DNA of 64,000 nucleotides from Carnobacterium pleistocenium FTR1 (GTDB lineage: Bacteria > Bacillota > Bacilli > Lactobacillales > Carnobacteriaceae): positions 2,170,001 through 2,234,000 of the forward strand of contig NZ_JQLQ01000002.1 in NCBI RefSeq assembly GCF_000744285.1, written 5' to 3'. The notes below the pieces were generated by a model. The model was not told the origin of the DNA. It worked only from the letters and a program-made list of their open reading frames with translations, and made no database searches. Below are positions 1 to 9,532 of the stretch, piece after piece. The position numbers were made by a program, and so were the translations under genes. How positions within the stretch are numbered: position 1 is the first letter of the stretch; every line of letters starts with the position of its first letter.

Positions 1-634
1 GTTTTATGTCATCATTATTTCCAATGACAACAATCATATCGCCTTCGTATAATTTATCTTCTGGTGAAGGTGAGATATTCACTTTTTTTCCATTCTTTAT
101 AGCTAGAATGGTACAGCCATATTTTGCTCTGATATCTGAATCATTGATTGATTTATTAACTAATTTTTTTGTTATATACATTTCTGATATACTATAGTTC
201 TCTGAAAGTTCAATATATTCTTGGATTTTCCCAGATTGAAATTGATTAGCCACTCTGACTCCCATATCGTATTCTGGTTGAATGATTCTATCAGCACCGA
301 TTTTAGCCAAAACTTTTGCATGGTTAGCATTGTGAGCCTTTACCCATACATTTTCTACACCTAATTCTTTTAATAATAGAGTGCATAAAATACTAGACTG
401 CATATTATCTCCTATAGCAACTACAGCGTAATTAAAGTTACCAACACCTAAAGACTTCAGAACATCTTCGCGGGAAGCATCTGCTATTACAGCCTTTGTA
501 CTATGTTCTAAAACGGCATTTACTTTTGCTTCATTTGTATCTATTGCCAAAACTTGATGGCCCAGACGATGCAATTCTTTACATACACTACTACCAAACC
601 TTGCTAATCCAATAACTACGAAATCTTTTTTCAT
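1..634 (-). CDS. ktrA: KtrA-type potassium uptake regulatory subunit (partial, C-terminus outside window)
   Basis: The visible 211 residues form an RCK protein. An N-terminal Rossmann/KTN domain (residues about 1-120) opens with VVIGLARFG, followed by an acidic strand end (AIDTNE) and a second VVAIGDN strand, and an RCK_C domain starts near residue 135. KtrA proteins bind ATP/ADP and c-di-AMP and gate the membrane subunit KtrB, controlling K+ uptake at the inner face of the membrane. The nucleotide loop reads GLARFG where GLGRFG is usual. The start at 634 is preceded by a strong AGGAGTT ribosome binding site. No ktrB lies upstream in the window, as is common for ktrC/ktrA singletons. The stop lies beyond position 1. 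Confidence 0.9.
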   Translation of the reverse strand, partial: MKKDFVVIGLARFGSSVCKELHRLGHQVLAIDTNEAKVNAVLEHSTKAVIADASREDVLKSLGVGNFNYAVVAIGDNMQSSILCTLLLKELGVENVWVKAHNANHAKVLAKIGADRIIQPEYDMGVRVANQFQSGKIQEYIELSENYSISEMYITKKLVNKSINDSDIRAKYGCTILAIKNGKKVNISPSPEDKLYEGDMIVVIGNNDDIK

Positions 635-758
635 AATTCAACTCCTCTCATATTTCGAGCAATTGTAAACTTGATTTCCCCAACTTTCTCAGGCAACTAA
701 CTTTGCCTCGACCATTCATTTTCGTTTACTATTCTTAACTATAGCTAACAACCTTATT

Positions 759-781
759 AAGTCTTTACTAAGTAAAGACTT
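759..781. repeat. Perfect 23-nt palindrome upstream of ktrA
   Basis: Eleven-base arms (AAGTCTTTACT and its complement) flank a single central A, with no mismatch. It lies about 125 bases upstream of the ktrA start and about 145 bases upstream of the M23 peptidase gene, in the divergent intergenic region. A perfect dyad of this size suits a dimeric DNA-binding protein. No T-run follows, so a terminator is unlikely. The rest of 635-926 shows nothing else I can name. Confidence 0.5.
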
Positions 782-926
782 TAAAGAAATTTCGGATTCA
801 TTTGTATACTTTAACCGTTTGAGCTATTCGAATATAGGATCATTCTTCATTAGTCATCATAGTATGTACGCTTTCATAATTCAAGTGCTTTTTAACAACT
901 AAAAGATTTGGAAAGAAGGTAAAAAA

Positions 927-1616
927 ATGGGTAAAGAAGAAACGATTATTGAATTCCCCTTACGTGGAGAATGGTTTACTGAAGTTAGTCCAGCCGACCG
1001 TATCCCCAGTCACGGAACCAATCATTTTGGCTTACGATATGCTTTCGATTTTATTCAAGTAGATTGGGAGAAGCCCAACCACCCTACTCATGATAGAAAA
1101 AACACAGACTATTTTTTAAAAGGAATTCCTTTGGATAGCTATTACTGTTTTGGAAAACCCGTCTATGCTCCTTTTTCAGGAGAAATTGTTGCTGTTGAGC
1201 AAGGTGTTTTAGAAAGAGAAAAAGCTTCTTGGTTTCATGACCAGACTTTAGCAATTCGCCATTCTCTTTTCTTCAATTCAGAACGAGATAGCTTTGAGTC
1301 AATTGGAGGCAACTATCTAATTTTAAAGAAAACAGAAAAAATATACGCCGTTTTCTGCCATCTTCAAAACGGGTCGCTAACAGTTAAGGTTGGAGGAAAC
1401 ATTAAAAAAGGACAAATGATAGGTAGAGTCGGACATTCAGGAAATTCAACAGAACCGCATTTGCATTTTCATTTGATGGATTCTGATGATATTAAAAATG
1501 CAAAAGGCATCCCCTTCACATTTGAACAATATGAAAAATTTAACGGTTCAAGTTGGGAAACAATAACGAATGAGATTCCAGCTGCAAAAGACCATATACG
1601 TTTTACAAAAAAATAG
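927..1616 (+). CDS. M23 (LytM-type) metallopeptidase domain protein without signal peptide
   Basis: This 229-residue protein carries the M23 zinc motif HLHFH (about residue 180) preceded by GRVGHSGNSTEP, and a plausible first metal site near residue 30 (HFGLRYAFDF). The M23 fold normally cleaves peptidoglycan cross-bridges. I see no signal peptide or membrane segment: the N-terminus is charged (MGKEETIIEFPLRGEW). It could act inside the cell, leave by another route, or have another substrate. An AAGAAGG ribosome binding site precedes the ATG. The gene stands alone, and the next gene begins 165 bases downstream. Confidence 0.85.
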   Translation: MGKEETIIEFPLRGEWFTEVSPADRIPSHGTNHFGLRYAFDFIQVDWEKPNHPTHDRKNTDYFLKGIPLDSYYCFGKPVYAPFSGEIVAVEQGVLEREKASWFHDQTLAIRHSLFFNSERDSFESIGGNYLILKKTEKIYAVFCHLQNGSLTVKVGGNIKKGQMIGRVGHSGNSTEPHLHFHLMDSDDIKNAKGIPFTFEQYEKFNGSSWETITNEIPAAKDHIRFTKK

Positions 1617-1781
1617 TAAACGGCGATTTATAGAAGAACAACAACAAGACTTTATATCCTATTTACAAAGGTTTATCATAAAAGTAAAACTCTCGCAATT
1701 CGTTTTACTGTATACTATTCTATAGGCGAACAGTCTATTAAAAACTTTAGAAAAAATCATACGCACGAGGATGATCGTTAA

Positions 1782-3224
1782 TTGAAAAACAAGAATTATA
1801 AATTAAAAATTTTTCTTTTTAATCCTGTGACCGTCATTATTTACGGTATAGGGTGTTATTACTTAAGTTTACTTGCTCAAGATGGTGGAGTTGCTCAAAA
1901 AGGTCCCATCATCTTAATCATTTTTCTTAGTCTGTTTGTTTGGGTAGGTTGGGGGCTTTATTGGTATATTTGGAAGCTCAATAAAGAACGCTCAGTCTCT
2001 CCCCGTTCGCTAAGACGCAGCAAATTTCTTTTTCTTTTCAGCGTTAATTCTTTCCTTTTGATTACAGTTATATTTGGAATAAGTCTTTATCAAAGTGGCA
2101 CAAATCAACAAGGAAGATTAGCTTTTGTGATCCAAGACTATTTGAATTCTAGTGAAGTAACATTTGTCCATAATAATGTCTACGAAGATGATTTGAATGG
2201 TTTATTTGAAGATCTTGAAACAAAATATGATTTGCCAGAAGAATTATACGTCAGTAATCAGGTCGAATTGACCTTTGATCAAGAAGGTGACATCACTACT
2301 TTCTATAGCTTTTTATATGGTTTAAACGAAGCTGGCGAGACGGAAAGTTTTTTGATTGATTATGATCGCTCGAAAAGTGCTGATTTTAATGTGACTTTGA
2401 ACGGAAATGTTAATCCAACTTTTGAGGACAGCATGATCCTTCAACCCTTGCTAGATGCTATGGAGAACCTTCCCATAAAAGAAACCGTTAAAGATTGGAA
2501 GGAAGATACGCTTGGTATCTATTATGCCGGATCACGCAGTTGGGGATACAATACGGATGGCGTTCTTTACTTTGATGAGAATGGTGCTACTTTCCCAGTA
2601 GAAACAGCCTTCAATGAAATTATTGGCTACACCATTTCTGTTTATACCCCTAACAATAATGGCATCACACCTGTACGTTTTATTGACTATACACCCACAG
2701 TGTCTCCTACAGAAATTGGAGATGTTCCAACTGATCAAAATATGAATGATATTGAAACTTATTTTTTGACTGACCAGCTTGGTTATCAGTTATTCGTAGT
2801 AGACGCTGCGGCCGGTTCGCGTTTTTATACTTTGAATAAAACTACTGATGGTGGAAATACCTGGGATGTCATCAACTCCGATCCTTTTTTAGGACAGCTA
2901 GGTGTGTCATCTGGAATAACTTTTATGGATGAAAATCTTGGTTTTGTTGGATTGTCCCACAGTGGAGGCAGTTATGCAGATCTCTATCGAACAACAGATG
3001 GTGGGGTCACTCTTGAAAAATTAGTATTGCCACTAATTGAAGTTCCTTTGACCGATACAGAGAAGTACGTTCCTTTTGACTTCCCTGAAATGCCTTATAA
3101 AGAAGGAGATAGTCTTTTTCTTCAAGTAAATCAAGGGCAAGATGGCGATTATAATGGAGACAGTAACGGCTTGTATCAGTCTAAAGACAATGGCCTGACT
3201 TGGGCGTTTGTTGGAGAGGTTTAG
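1782..3224 (+). CDS. Membrane-anchored protein with C-terminal Asp-box (BNR) repeats
   Basis: The start is TTG at 1782, with an ACGAGG ribosome binding site nine bases upstream. The 480-residue product has three hydrophobic segments (about residues 8-30, 44-66 and 85-103) and then a large extracytoplasmic domain. In the C-terminal third there are Asp-box-like repeats, TTDGGNTWDV, TTDGGVTLEK and SKDNGLTWAF, which form beta-propeller blades in sialidase/sortilin-type folds. No sialidase catalytic set is visible, so I infer a surface binding or sensing role. The function is unknown. A strong terminator follows directly. Confidence 0.7.
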   Translation: MKNKNYKLKIFLFNPVTVIIYGIGCYYLSLLAQDGGVAQKGPIILIIFLSLFVWVGWGLYWYIWKLNKERSVSPRSLRRSKFLFLFSVNSFLLITVIFGISLYQSGTNQQGRLAFVIQDYLNSSEVTFVHNNVYEDDLNGLFEDLETKYDLPEELYVSNQVELTFDQEGDITTFYSFLYGLNEAGETESFLIDYDRSKSADFNVTLNGNVNPTFEDSMILQPLLDAMENLPIKETVKDWKEDTLGIYYAGSRSWGYNTDGVLYFDENGATFPVETAFNEIIGYTISVYTPNNNGITPVRFIDYTPTVSPTEIGDVPTDQNMNDIETYFLTDQLGYQLFVVDAAAGSRFYTLNKTTDGGNTWDVINSDPFLGQLGVSSGITFMDENLGFVGLSHSGGSYADLYRTTDGGVTLEKLVLPLIEVPLTDTEKYVPFDFPEMPYKEGDSLFLQVNQGQDGDYNGDSNGLYQSKDNGLTWAFVGEV

Positions 3225-3240
3225 TAAACTAATTACGAAA

Positions 3241-3281
3241 AAGATATCCTCAGCTTAAAGAAAGCTGGGGATATCTTTTTT
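3241..3281 (+). terminator. Rho-independent terminator after the Asp-box protein gene
   Basis: A 16-bp stem (3241-3256 with 3262-3277) with a five-base loop is followed by a run of T. It sits 17 bases after the stop codon at 3224. Confidence 0.85.
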
Positions 3282-3321
3282 ACTTTTAATTACATCGATT
3301 GTAAAATTAAGTTAGACAAAT

Positions 3322-3395
3322 AAAAAAGCCATTCGTGATACGCTCAACATGTATTTGCTACTAAAGAATACAGAGGAGTAATCACGAAGGGGCTT
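3322..3395 (-). terminator. Long-loop hairpin with T-run, downstream of the MFS gene
   Basis: On the minus strand AAGCCCCTTCGTGAT (3395-3381) pairs with ATCACGAATGGCTT (3339-3326), with a two-base internal mismatch, across a loop of about 41 bases. TTTTTTA follows. It lies about 100 bases beyond the MFS stop codon. The long loop is unusual for a simple terminator. Confidence 0.5.
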
Positions 3396-3493
3396 AAACG
3401 TCCTTGATACGGGTTTCATTTCAGTCCCTGTTAGAATATTTTTAGTTTTTTTAATTTTTCAGATGATAGGATTATTGTACTCACTGAATGACA

Positions 3494-4708
3494 TTAACTT
3501 TCTTTAATCACTTTTTGTTTAACCTTGCTCATTTTATTTGTCCTGCTCATGTACCATAAAATCATCCCAGCACCCATAACGGCCATCCCAGCTGAAATAA
3601 GTAAAGCCATTGAATACGATCCACTTGATTCTCTGATACTTGAAGCAAGTGTAGGTCCTAGGATAGATGCAATACCATAAGCTGTAAACATCCACCCATA
3701 ATTAGAAGCTGATTTCGTAGCTCCCCAGTTTTCGGCTGTGATCCCTGGGAATGAACCTAGGAACCCGCCAAATGATAAGGCAATAAAAATCAACCCTGCT
3801 ATACCAGCAACAGTACCTAACTCATTGGCAAAGTTCAACAATAACAATCCGCTACCAGAAACAACAAACATTACCATAATAGTTTTGTATCTTCCGAGTT
3901 TATCAGAAATAGATCCCCAGAAAATTCTTCCTAGCGTATTCGCTAAACCTACAACCATTACGATAAATGTTCCAGCTCCCAATGAATAGTACGAAGCTAA
4001 GTTAGCCGCATGACCAATTACCATCAACCCACTTGTAGCTGCAAATGTGTAAACTGCCCACAAAATCCAAAAGTTAGATTCATGAAGCATCTCTTTATAA
4101 TTTTTGTCTTTCTCTGAACTTATTCCAATTACTTTTTCTTGTACAGGAGGATTTTCCATCATGAAAGATGCCGAGCAGATTACCACGAGTAATATTCCAC
4201 CTAGGATTTTGAATGTATTATTTACACCTACACTCTCAATCATACTAGTAGCAATTGGTGCTAAAAGAATCGCCCCTGAACCAAATCCTGCTGCTGTTAA
4301 ACCACCAGCTAGTCCTTTTTTATCAGGGAACCATTTTACAGTCAATGCTGTTGCTGTTCCATATCCAGCACCAATACCCAGTCCTAATATCAGTCCATAG
4401 GTTAAATACAACATAATGATGCTATTTACAAAACCGGTCAAGAACATCCCTAAACCGAATAAGAGTCCCGCTGCAAGAACCACTTTCTTCCCGCCGTGTT
4501 TATCTACGATTGGTCCACAAATAATCATTCCTAATGGTACCATTGCAAATGAGATACTAAACGCTAAAGATGTTTCGCTTAATGTCCAATCTGTATTGAC
4601 CTCCAATAATGCCGTTTGAAAAACTGACCATGCATACCCAGCTCCTAAAGACAGATTTGTTACGATAGCCGCAATCAAAATCAACCAACGATTCTTTTCT
4701 CTTTTCAT
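3494..4708 (-). CDS. MFS transporter, OxlT-like (oxalate/formate antiporter family)
   Basis: The 404-residue protein has about 12 hydrophobic helices. The N-terminus (NLSLGAGYAWSVF) and the A-motif-like loop GPIVDKHGGKK after helix 2 are typical of the OxlT branch of the major facilitator superfamily, which exchanges organic anions across the membrane. The substrate cannot be read from sequence. I placed the start at 4708 because AGGAGGAAGG lies just upstream of that ATG; a longer in-frame start at 4744 has no such site. A cre-like box lies in the promoter region, which suggests carbon catabolite control. The gene is monocistronic. Confidence 0.8.
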   Translation of the reverse strand: MKREKNRWLILIAAIVTNLSLGAGYAWSVFQTALLEVNTDWTLSETSLAFSISFAMVPLGMIICGPIVDKHGGKKVVLAAGLLFGLGMFLTGFVNSIIMLYLTYGLILGLGIGAGYGTATALTVKWFPDKKGLAGGLTAAGFGSGAILLAPIATSMIESVGVNNTFKILGGILLVVICSASFMMENPPVQEKVIGISSEKDKNYKEMLHESNFWILWAVYTFAATSGLMVIGHAANLASYYSLGAGTFIVMVVGLANTLGRIFWGSISDKLGRYKTIMVMFVVSGSGLLLLNFANELGTVAGIAGLIFIALSFGGFLGSFPGITAENWGATKSASNYGWMFTAYGIASILGPTLASSIRESSGSYSMALLISAGMAVMGAGMILWYMSRTNKMSKVKQKVIKES

Positions 4709-4749
4709 ATACCTTCCTCCTATAACCTTAATTAATATAACCACACTTT

Positions 4750-4764
4750 ATAAAGCGCTTTCAA
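4750..4764 (-). promoter_or_regulatory. Candidate cre (CcpA) site in front of the MFS gene
   Basis: On the minus strand the 15 bases TTGAAAGCGCTTTAT match the cre consensus WTGNAANCGNWNNCW at all but one position. The box lies about 42 bases upstream of the start at 4708 and just downstream of a possible -10 (TATAAT), a position where CcpA would block transcription. The rest of 4765-5044 holds nothing I can identify. Confidence 0.5.
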
Positions 4765-5044
4765 TTTCATATATTATAGGGTTTCACTAGAATAAACCAC
4801 CAAGTAAAATTAAACAGGTTAATAAGATGAACTTATACACGAGTATTATCTAAAGAACTTATTTAGCATCGACAATAAAGCGCATCTCTTTTCAATTTCT
4901 CCCTGAAAATAGTTTCGTTCTGCTTAAGAAAAAAATTGTTTAACACTTGGTTATAGTGTTTCAAAAAAATCCCTTCCGGAATAGCGGATTTGCTTGTAGA
5001 TAGCCATGAAACCGCCTGATCTATTTACAATTTCAAAGGAACAG

Positions 5045-5074
5045 ACAAAAAAAACTGTTCTGGAATGAACAGCT
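5045..5074 (-). terminator. Terminator of the ABC exporter operon
   Basis: On the minus strand CTGTTC (5072-5067) pairs with GAACAG (5060-5055) around a six-base loop, and TTTTTTTT follows. It lies 32 bases after the stop of the last permease gene. Confidence 0.75.
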
Positions 5075-5105
5075 TTTCTAACGGATATTTACAGTAGTCT
5101 AGCAT

Positions 5106-6188
5106 TTATACATTTGATACACGCTCCATTAAGTTGATCCCAATTCCCATGAATAAGATCCCCATAAGGAGTAGAATCCCAATGGGTTGCAACAGTTGGC
5201 TAAGTGGAAGTCCTAAATAGATAGCGTCTACCATTCCATTTAGACCGTGTTTGATAGGAACAAACTCAGCTATAAAGAGTAATAATCGATTATTAACTAT
5301 ATCTAAAGGCCAGAAGGCTCCACCTAACATTGCCATCGACGTAGCGATGATTGGAATAACGACTTGTAACGATTGCGGCGAAGGTACTAAAGCGGAAATC
5401 AGCATCCCTAAAGAAACAATGGTGAAAATAAAGGCCAAAGTAACGGCTGCCATCGATACATAGTTGGTCCCTAAATCAAGATTTAATAGATTAGTTAAAA
5501 TGAAAAAGGCAATCACGATCTGCACTAATCCTACTAAAAAATAATGCGAAAGCAAACCTAGATAGATCTGTGTTTTCGAAAGCGGAGAAAAAATCAATCG
5601 ATCCCAAGTTCCCTTTTTCTTCTCTTCTACTACGTTTATTTGGAGGTACAAAATAGTAAACATCGCAAAGTAAAAAGTCATTCCAATTAAAATACTCAAT
5701 TGATACCGATTCAGGGTCCCTGAATCCTCAGGTTGTCTTATTCCTTCAACCGTTAAAAATTCTTGTACTTCAATTTCACTATCTGGAAAATCCGCTCTAA
5801 CCTTTTCTAGACGGACCTGCTCCCTAAAAATTTGATTAACGTGTTGGTCTACTACCGGTAATCGCTCATCTTCTCTACCAACTAAAAATTGATAGGTTTC
5901 TGCTCCTATTTCCATCGCATAGCCAATCTCGTTCATCCGTATGTCTTCTTCTGCGGTTTCATAATCAGTTGCTTCAAAAATGATCGAATCATCTTTATTT
6001 AAGCGATCTACCCAGATACTTAATTCTTCTTTCGTTAAGCTTTCACTGTATACTTGTACATTTATAGACGAACTTCCTTGACTTCCCCCTATAAAATAAA
6101 CAAATAAAATGGTTAACCCTAAAAACATCACGACGACCAGAGGATGCTTCATCAATCTTTTCCATTGGAGTATAAATACGTTACCCAT
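5106..6188 (-). CDS. ABC-2 type exporter permease (LnrN/DrrB-like)
   Basis: This 360-residue protein has one N-terminal membrane segment (about 14-33), an extracytoplasmic domain of roughly 130 residues, and five or six helices in the C-terminal half. That is the standard ABC-2 permease layout. The EEKKKGTWDRLIFSPLSK stretch before helix 2 is the usual coupling region (consensus E+..GT...L...P). It directly abuts the upstream permease gene: the TAA of that gene is followed at once by this ATG, so the two are probably translationally coupled. With the ATPase it should form an exporter for a hydrophobic drug or peptide. The substrate is unknown. Confidence 0.85.
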   Translation of the reverse strand: MGNVFILQWKRLMKHPLVVVMFLGLTILFVYFIGGSQGSSSINVQVYSESLTKEELSIWVDRLNKDDSIIFEATDYETAEEDIRMNEIGYAMEIGAETYQFLVGREDERLPVVDQHVNQIFREQVRLEKVRADFPDSEIEVQEFLTVEGIRQPEDSGTLNRYQLSILIGMTFYFAMFTILYLQINVVEEKKKGTWDRLIFSPLSKTQIYLGLLSHYFLVGLVQIVIAFFILTNLLNLDLGTNYVSMAAVTLAFIFTIVSLGMLISALVPSPQSLQVVIPIIATSMAMLGGAFWPLDIVNNRLLLFIAEFVPIKHGLNGMVDAIYLGLPLSQLLQPIGILLLMGILFMGIGINLMERVSNV

Positions 6189-7457
6189 TTAATCTAACCT
6201 CCTTTTTGGAAATATGATGACTGCCATCAGTAATGAAATGACCGTCATTCCAATCACTCTCAGCATCAATGGAAGCACTTCTTGAAAATCAAATCCTTGC
6301 AACAATTGTAAATAAGAAGTCATCGTTGCTCCATTTGGAGTCCAATTTCCAACTTGTTTTAAATATTCTGAGAATTGTTCTACAGGAATGTAACTACCTC
6401 CTAAAAAGGCAAATACACTGACAAAAGATCCGAAGAATCCCACCGTTCTGTTATCATTTGCATACAAAGAAATAGAAGTGAGTATGCTCGCTAGACTTCC
6501 AACTAATAATGAGTATAAACCTGTCGTGTAAAATACATTTATCCAAAAATCACTATCTCTCCCTTTGAATGTCCCAAAAATCAACGTAGATAATGCGAAA
6601 AGGATGGCTAATTGTACAAATGTAATCAAGGTTCCTGAAATCATTTTACTGCTCAGATACGTTAACGGTTTTGTCCCAGACAGCATGATGCGTCCAAAAA
6701 CATGTTGTTCTTTTTCTTTGAAAGCACGAGTCGCTATGATTGGAGCTGTTGAGAGTGCAAACATGACTCCCATTCCAATCGTATAATATTGGAACGCACT
6801 TACCGGCTCTTCGACCGAAAGTTGTACTTTTTCACCGTGTTGTATCGTTTGGTCTTCTGCTTCAGCTTGTCCGTCAGTTGCTAAAGCAATAGATGTCTCT
6901 AAATTATATTGTGCAACGAACGTTGTGACTACACTCTTAAGAATAATCGATGCTACATTCTCAGCTTCATTCACAGTTATTTTCAGAGCACTTGACGTAT
7001 CTTCTTCCTGATAGATAGACTGCCATACATGGTAGCTGAAATTTTCTGGAATTGTGATGAACCCGGCAATTTCATCTTCATTCATTGCATGCGTTGCGGA
7101 ACTTAGATTATCAAACTCATCCACAACCATAATATCTGCAAAACTTTCATCTTCAAGCAACTCATATAACATGGTGGCGGGATCACTTTCTTGGGCACCA
7201 GCTGCCATTTCAGCAACTAGTTCTGCTGGCATTCCTTGTTCAACTAATTCATTTTCTAAACGATCCAGGTCTTCTGCAAAATTTTGTTCATTGACGATCC
7301 CAACGTTGAAGGTATTGTTTGAAGTTCCCCCCATCATAATATTTCCCAAAGAAAATCCTAGAATCGCAATTAGAATAAAAGGCATAAAGAGGAGTTCAAG
7401 AAGGTCACTTTTACTTTTTGAAAGTGACAAAAAGTCTTTTTTCACAAAATTAAACAT
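6189..7457 (-). CDS. ABC-2 type exporter permease (LnrM/YhgE-like)
   Basis: The 422-residue protein has an N-terminal helix (about 22-43), a large external domain with coiled, acidic character, and five or six C-terminal helices. A conserved FKEKEQHVFGRIMLSGTKP stretch precedes helix 2. It is the second membrane subunit of the exporter. The start at 7457 has an AAGGAGGGG ribosome binding site, and the gap to the ATPase gene is 16 bases. Three-gene sets ATPase-permease-permease of these sizes (310, 422 and 360 residues) are typical of linearmycin-resistance type exporters (LnrLMN). That assignment is by architecture, not by substrate evidence. Confidence 0.85.
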   Translation of the reverse strand: MFNFVKKDFLSLSKSKSDLLELLFMPFILIAILGFSLGNIMMGGTSNNTFNVGIVNEQNFAEDLDRLENELVEQGMPAELVAEMAAGAQESDPATMLYELLEDESFADIMVVDEFDNLSSATHAMNEDEIAGFITIPENFSYHVWQSIYQEEDTSSALKITVNEAENVASIILKSVVTTFVAQYNLETSIALATDGQAEAEDQTIQHGEKVQLSVEEPVSAFQYYTIGMGVMFALSTAPIIATRAFKEKEQHVFGRIMLSGTKPLTYLSSKMISGTLITFVQLAILFALSTLIFGTFKGRDSDFWINVFYTTGLYSLLVGSLASILTSISLYANDNRTVGFFGSFVSVFAFLGGSYIPVEQFSEYLKQVGNWTPNGATMTSYLQLLQGFDFQEVLPLMLRVIGMTVISLLMAVIIFPKRRLD

Positions 7458-7473
7458 GATTTCAGTCCCCTCC

Positions 7474-8406
7474 TTAATCTCTCAATTTGCGACCGGTCAA
7501 GTGTAAGAAAACATCTTCTAAGGTTGGTGTTTGTACGTGGATGCCTAAAATCCTCACTTCTGTCTGTCGCGCACAGTCAAAAATCTCTCCCAATAATTGC
7601 TCTCCCTTAGATACGATCAGGTCGTATTTATTTTCATCTTCTGCCACGTGATTGATCCCTTTTAAAGCCGACAATAGACTTGAAAATTCTTTTTTTGCTT
7701 CCTCTACTTGAATCGTTATCGTTTCTTCATTAGATAAAATATTCTTTAATTCTTCTTTTGTTCCAGAAGCGATCACTTGGCCATGATCCATGATATAAAC
7801 ACGGTCACACAACTTTTCAACCTCTTCCATATAGTGGCTAGTGTAGAGGACGGTTATCCCTTTTTCACGGTTTAATTTTCTCACCATACCCAAAATATAA
7901 TTTCTGGATTGTGGGTCGATTCCAACAGTCGGCTCGTCCATAATCAAAATTTTAGGATCATGGATCAAAGCGACCGCGATATTGATTCTACGCTTCATAC
8001 CCCCAGAATACGTATCTACGACCTCTTTTTGTCTTTCTTTTAATCCAACCAGTTCTAATTTTTCTTGAATTTTAGCTTCTAATTCTCTTCCCGTTAACCC
8101 ATAAACCTTTCCAAAGAATTTCATATTTTCATAAGCTGATAATTCCTCGTACAATGCAATTTCTTGAGGAACGACGCCTAAAACTGTGCGCAATTCTTTG
8201 GGATGCTTAGAAATATCTTTTCCGTTAAACATAAAGGTTCCTTTTGTTGGTGGAATTAAGGTTGAAATCATAGAGATGGCTGTTGATTTCCCGGCCCCAT
8301 TTGGCCCCAATAGTCCAACTGATTCTCCCTCATCTAAATATATATTCATATCTTCCACAGCTACTTTTTCTTTAAAAGTTTTTCCTAGATTTTCAACTTT
8401 GATCAT
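7474..8406 (-). CDS. ABC exporter ATP-binding protein (LnrL/DrrA-like)
   Basis: The 310-residue ATPase has a Walker A (GPNGAGKST, about residue 35), Q-loop (VVPQEIALYEELSA), signature YSGGMKRR, Walker B (ILIMDEPTVGIDP) and H-loop (LYTSHYMEEVE). It also has the C-terminal accessory region of about 90 residues ending with the VQTPTLEDVFLHLTGR motif typical of drug-exporter ATPases (DrrA/CcmA group). It is the first gene of the three-gene minus-strand operon and should energise export by the two downstream permeases. AGGAGGG lies before the ATG. Confidence 0.92.
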   Translation of the reverse strand: MIKVENLGKTFKEKVAVEDMNIYLDEGESVGLLGPNGAGKSTAISMISTLIPPTKGTFMFNGKDISKHPKELRTVLGVVPQEIALYEELSAYENMKFFGKVYGLTGRELEAKIQEKLELVGLKERQKEVVDTYSGGMKRRINIAVALIHDPKILIMDEPTVGIDPQSRNYILGMVRKLNREKGITVLYTSHYMEEVEKLCDRVYIMDHGQVIASGTKEELKNILSNEETITIQVEEAKKEFSSLLSALKGINHVAEDENKYDLIVSKGEQLLGEIFDCARQTEVRILGIHVQTPTLEDVFLHLTGRKLRD

Positions 8407-8655
8407 GAACAGTACCCTCCTTTATAAAATGTTTTATTCTATACAAACGGCATAAATGAAAACGACCTATTCTAAATCCAAACTTTAGTATCCATCTCGA
8501 ACTTTCAAATCAGCTGATTGATTTTTTCTTTTTAATTTAAGGTTCAGCTTCTTTAGCACTATCTGTTTAATTGGTTCAATTGTATCAAACTAACCCTTTA
8601 TAATCATATATTTCACCTCCACTACCAAACACCTTTTAGATTGAAGTCACAACAA
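8407..8655. other. Intergenic region upstream of the ABC exporter operon
   Basis: This 250-base AT-rich stretch must contain the exporter promoter. I see an AGGAGGGT ribosome binding site at its left edge but no convincing operator or regulator gene. No coding signal is apparent. Confidence 0.4.
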
Positions 8656-8690
8656 AAAAGCTGCATCCCTTATATTTGGGATGCAGCTTC
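8656..8690 (-). terminator. Terminator after the enoyl-CoA hydratase gene
   Basis: AAGCTGCATCCC pairs perfectly with GGGATGCAGCTT around an eight-base loop. On the minus strand it is followed by TTTTTTG. It lies about 65 bases past the stop at 8753. Confidence 0.85.
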
Positions 8691-8752
8691 TCTTAAACTG
8701 ATGCGACTATGTTTCATTAAGCTAGTAATTACTTTTTTTCGTGAGACCCCAT

Positions 8753-9475
8753 TCATTGACCTTTAAATTGAGGGGCCCTTTTTTCAAGAAAGGCCGTAAC
8801 AGCCTCTTTATGATCATCTGTTAAAGAAGCCAGATGCATCAGTTGTGCCTCTCTCTGATTGAATTTCTCTAAATCGCTATAAAAAAATTCATTGAACAGT
8901 TCTTTTTGATAGGAAATCGTTTGAGTTGGCAATGCAGCTACTTTTTTGGCAAATGCCCATGTCTCTTCTTCTAATGTACCATCTTCAACGACTTGATTTA
9001 CCAAACCTAACTCAGAGGCACGCTCACCTTTGATCGGCTTAGAAAGCATCAATAATTCGGTAGCTATTGCCGTTCCTACCATCTTTTGCAAGAAATAGAG
9101 CACACTGGTGTCTCCTGGTAACCCCATACCTACAAAAGCTGTAACAAGAGAGCTGCGTTTCTCCATAATCCGAAAATCAGCTGCCAATGCTACCCCGACA
9201 CCCGCACCAGCTGCCGCTCCATTAATAGCAGCGATAACCGGTTTGCTGCAGTTCCGTATAGCACGACTCATTGCCCCGGTAGCTTCAACCAACTGTTCTG
9301 GGATTCCCCCATCATCTCTTTCAATGATTATTTTGAATTGATTGACGTCTCCTCCTCCACAAAACAACTTTCCAATTCCTGTCAAAACTACTGCACGGAT
9401 AGCAGCATCTTCTGATGCCTTCGCTAAAGCTGCTGGAATCTCTCGAAATGACTCTTCTGAGAAAGCATTCCCCAC
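8753..9475 (-). CDS. Enoyl-CoA hydratase/isomerase family protein, shortened N-terminus
   Basis: The 240 residues include the crotonase oxyanion-hole motifs LFCGGGDVNQFK (about residue 36) and AAAGAGVGVALAADFR (about residue 88), with the trimerisation region and a normal C-terminus ending FLEKRAPQFKG. Crotonases hydrate or isomerise acyl-CoA thioesters. The usual first 20-25 residues, with the ITLNRP strand, are missing: the only plausible start is GTG at 9475, directly before GNAFSEESF, and an in-frame TAA lies at 9502-9500. The upstream DNA does not encode the lost strand in any frame I could read. Either the gene is 5'-truncated or an unusual short form is made. Confidence 0.75.
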   Translation of the reverse strand: MGNAFSEESFREIPAALAKASEDAAIRAVVLTGIGKLFCGGGDVNQFKIIIERDDGGIPEQLVEATGAMSRAIRNCSKPVIAAINGAAAGAGVGVALAADFRIMEKRSSLVTAFVGMGLPGDTSVLYFLQKMVGTAIATELLMLSKPIKGERASELGLVNQVVEDGTLEEETWAFAKKVAALPTQTISYQKELFNEFFYSDLEKFNQREAQLMHLASLTDDHKEAVTAFLEKRAPQFKGQ

Positions 9476-9532
9476 CTCTCTTTCACAACCCCTATAAGGT
9501 TATTTCAATAAATAATTCTTCGACATCTTTTA

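Noticed and set aside
635-926. ydaO (c-di-AMP) riboswitch upstream of ktrA
   Set aside because: The conserved pseudo-symmetric core could not be found; only a perfect palindrome is present.
3738-4619. Plus-strand proline- and isoleucine-rich open frames inside the MFS gene
   Set aside because: They are antisense shadows of the membrane protein, with no ribosome binding sites or recognisable domains.
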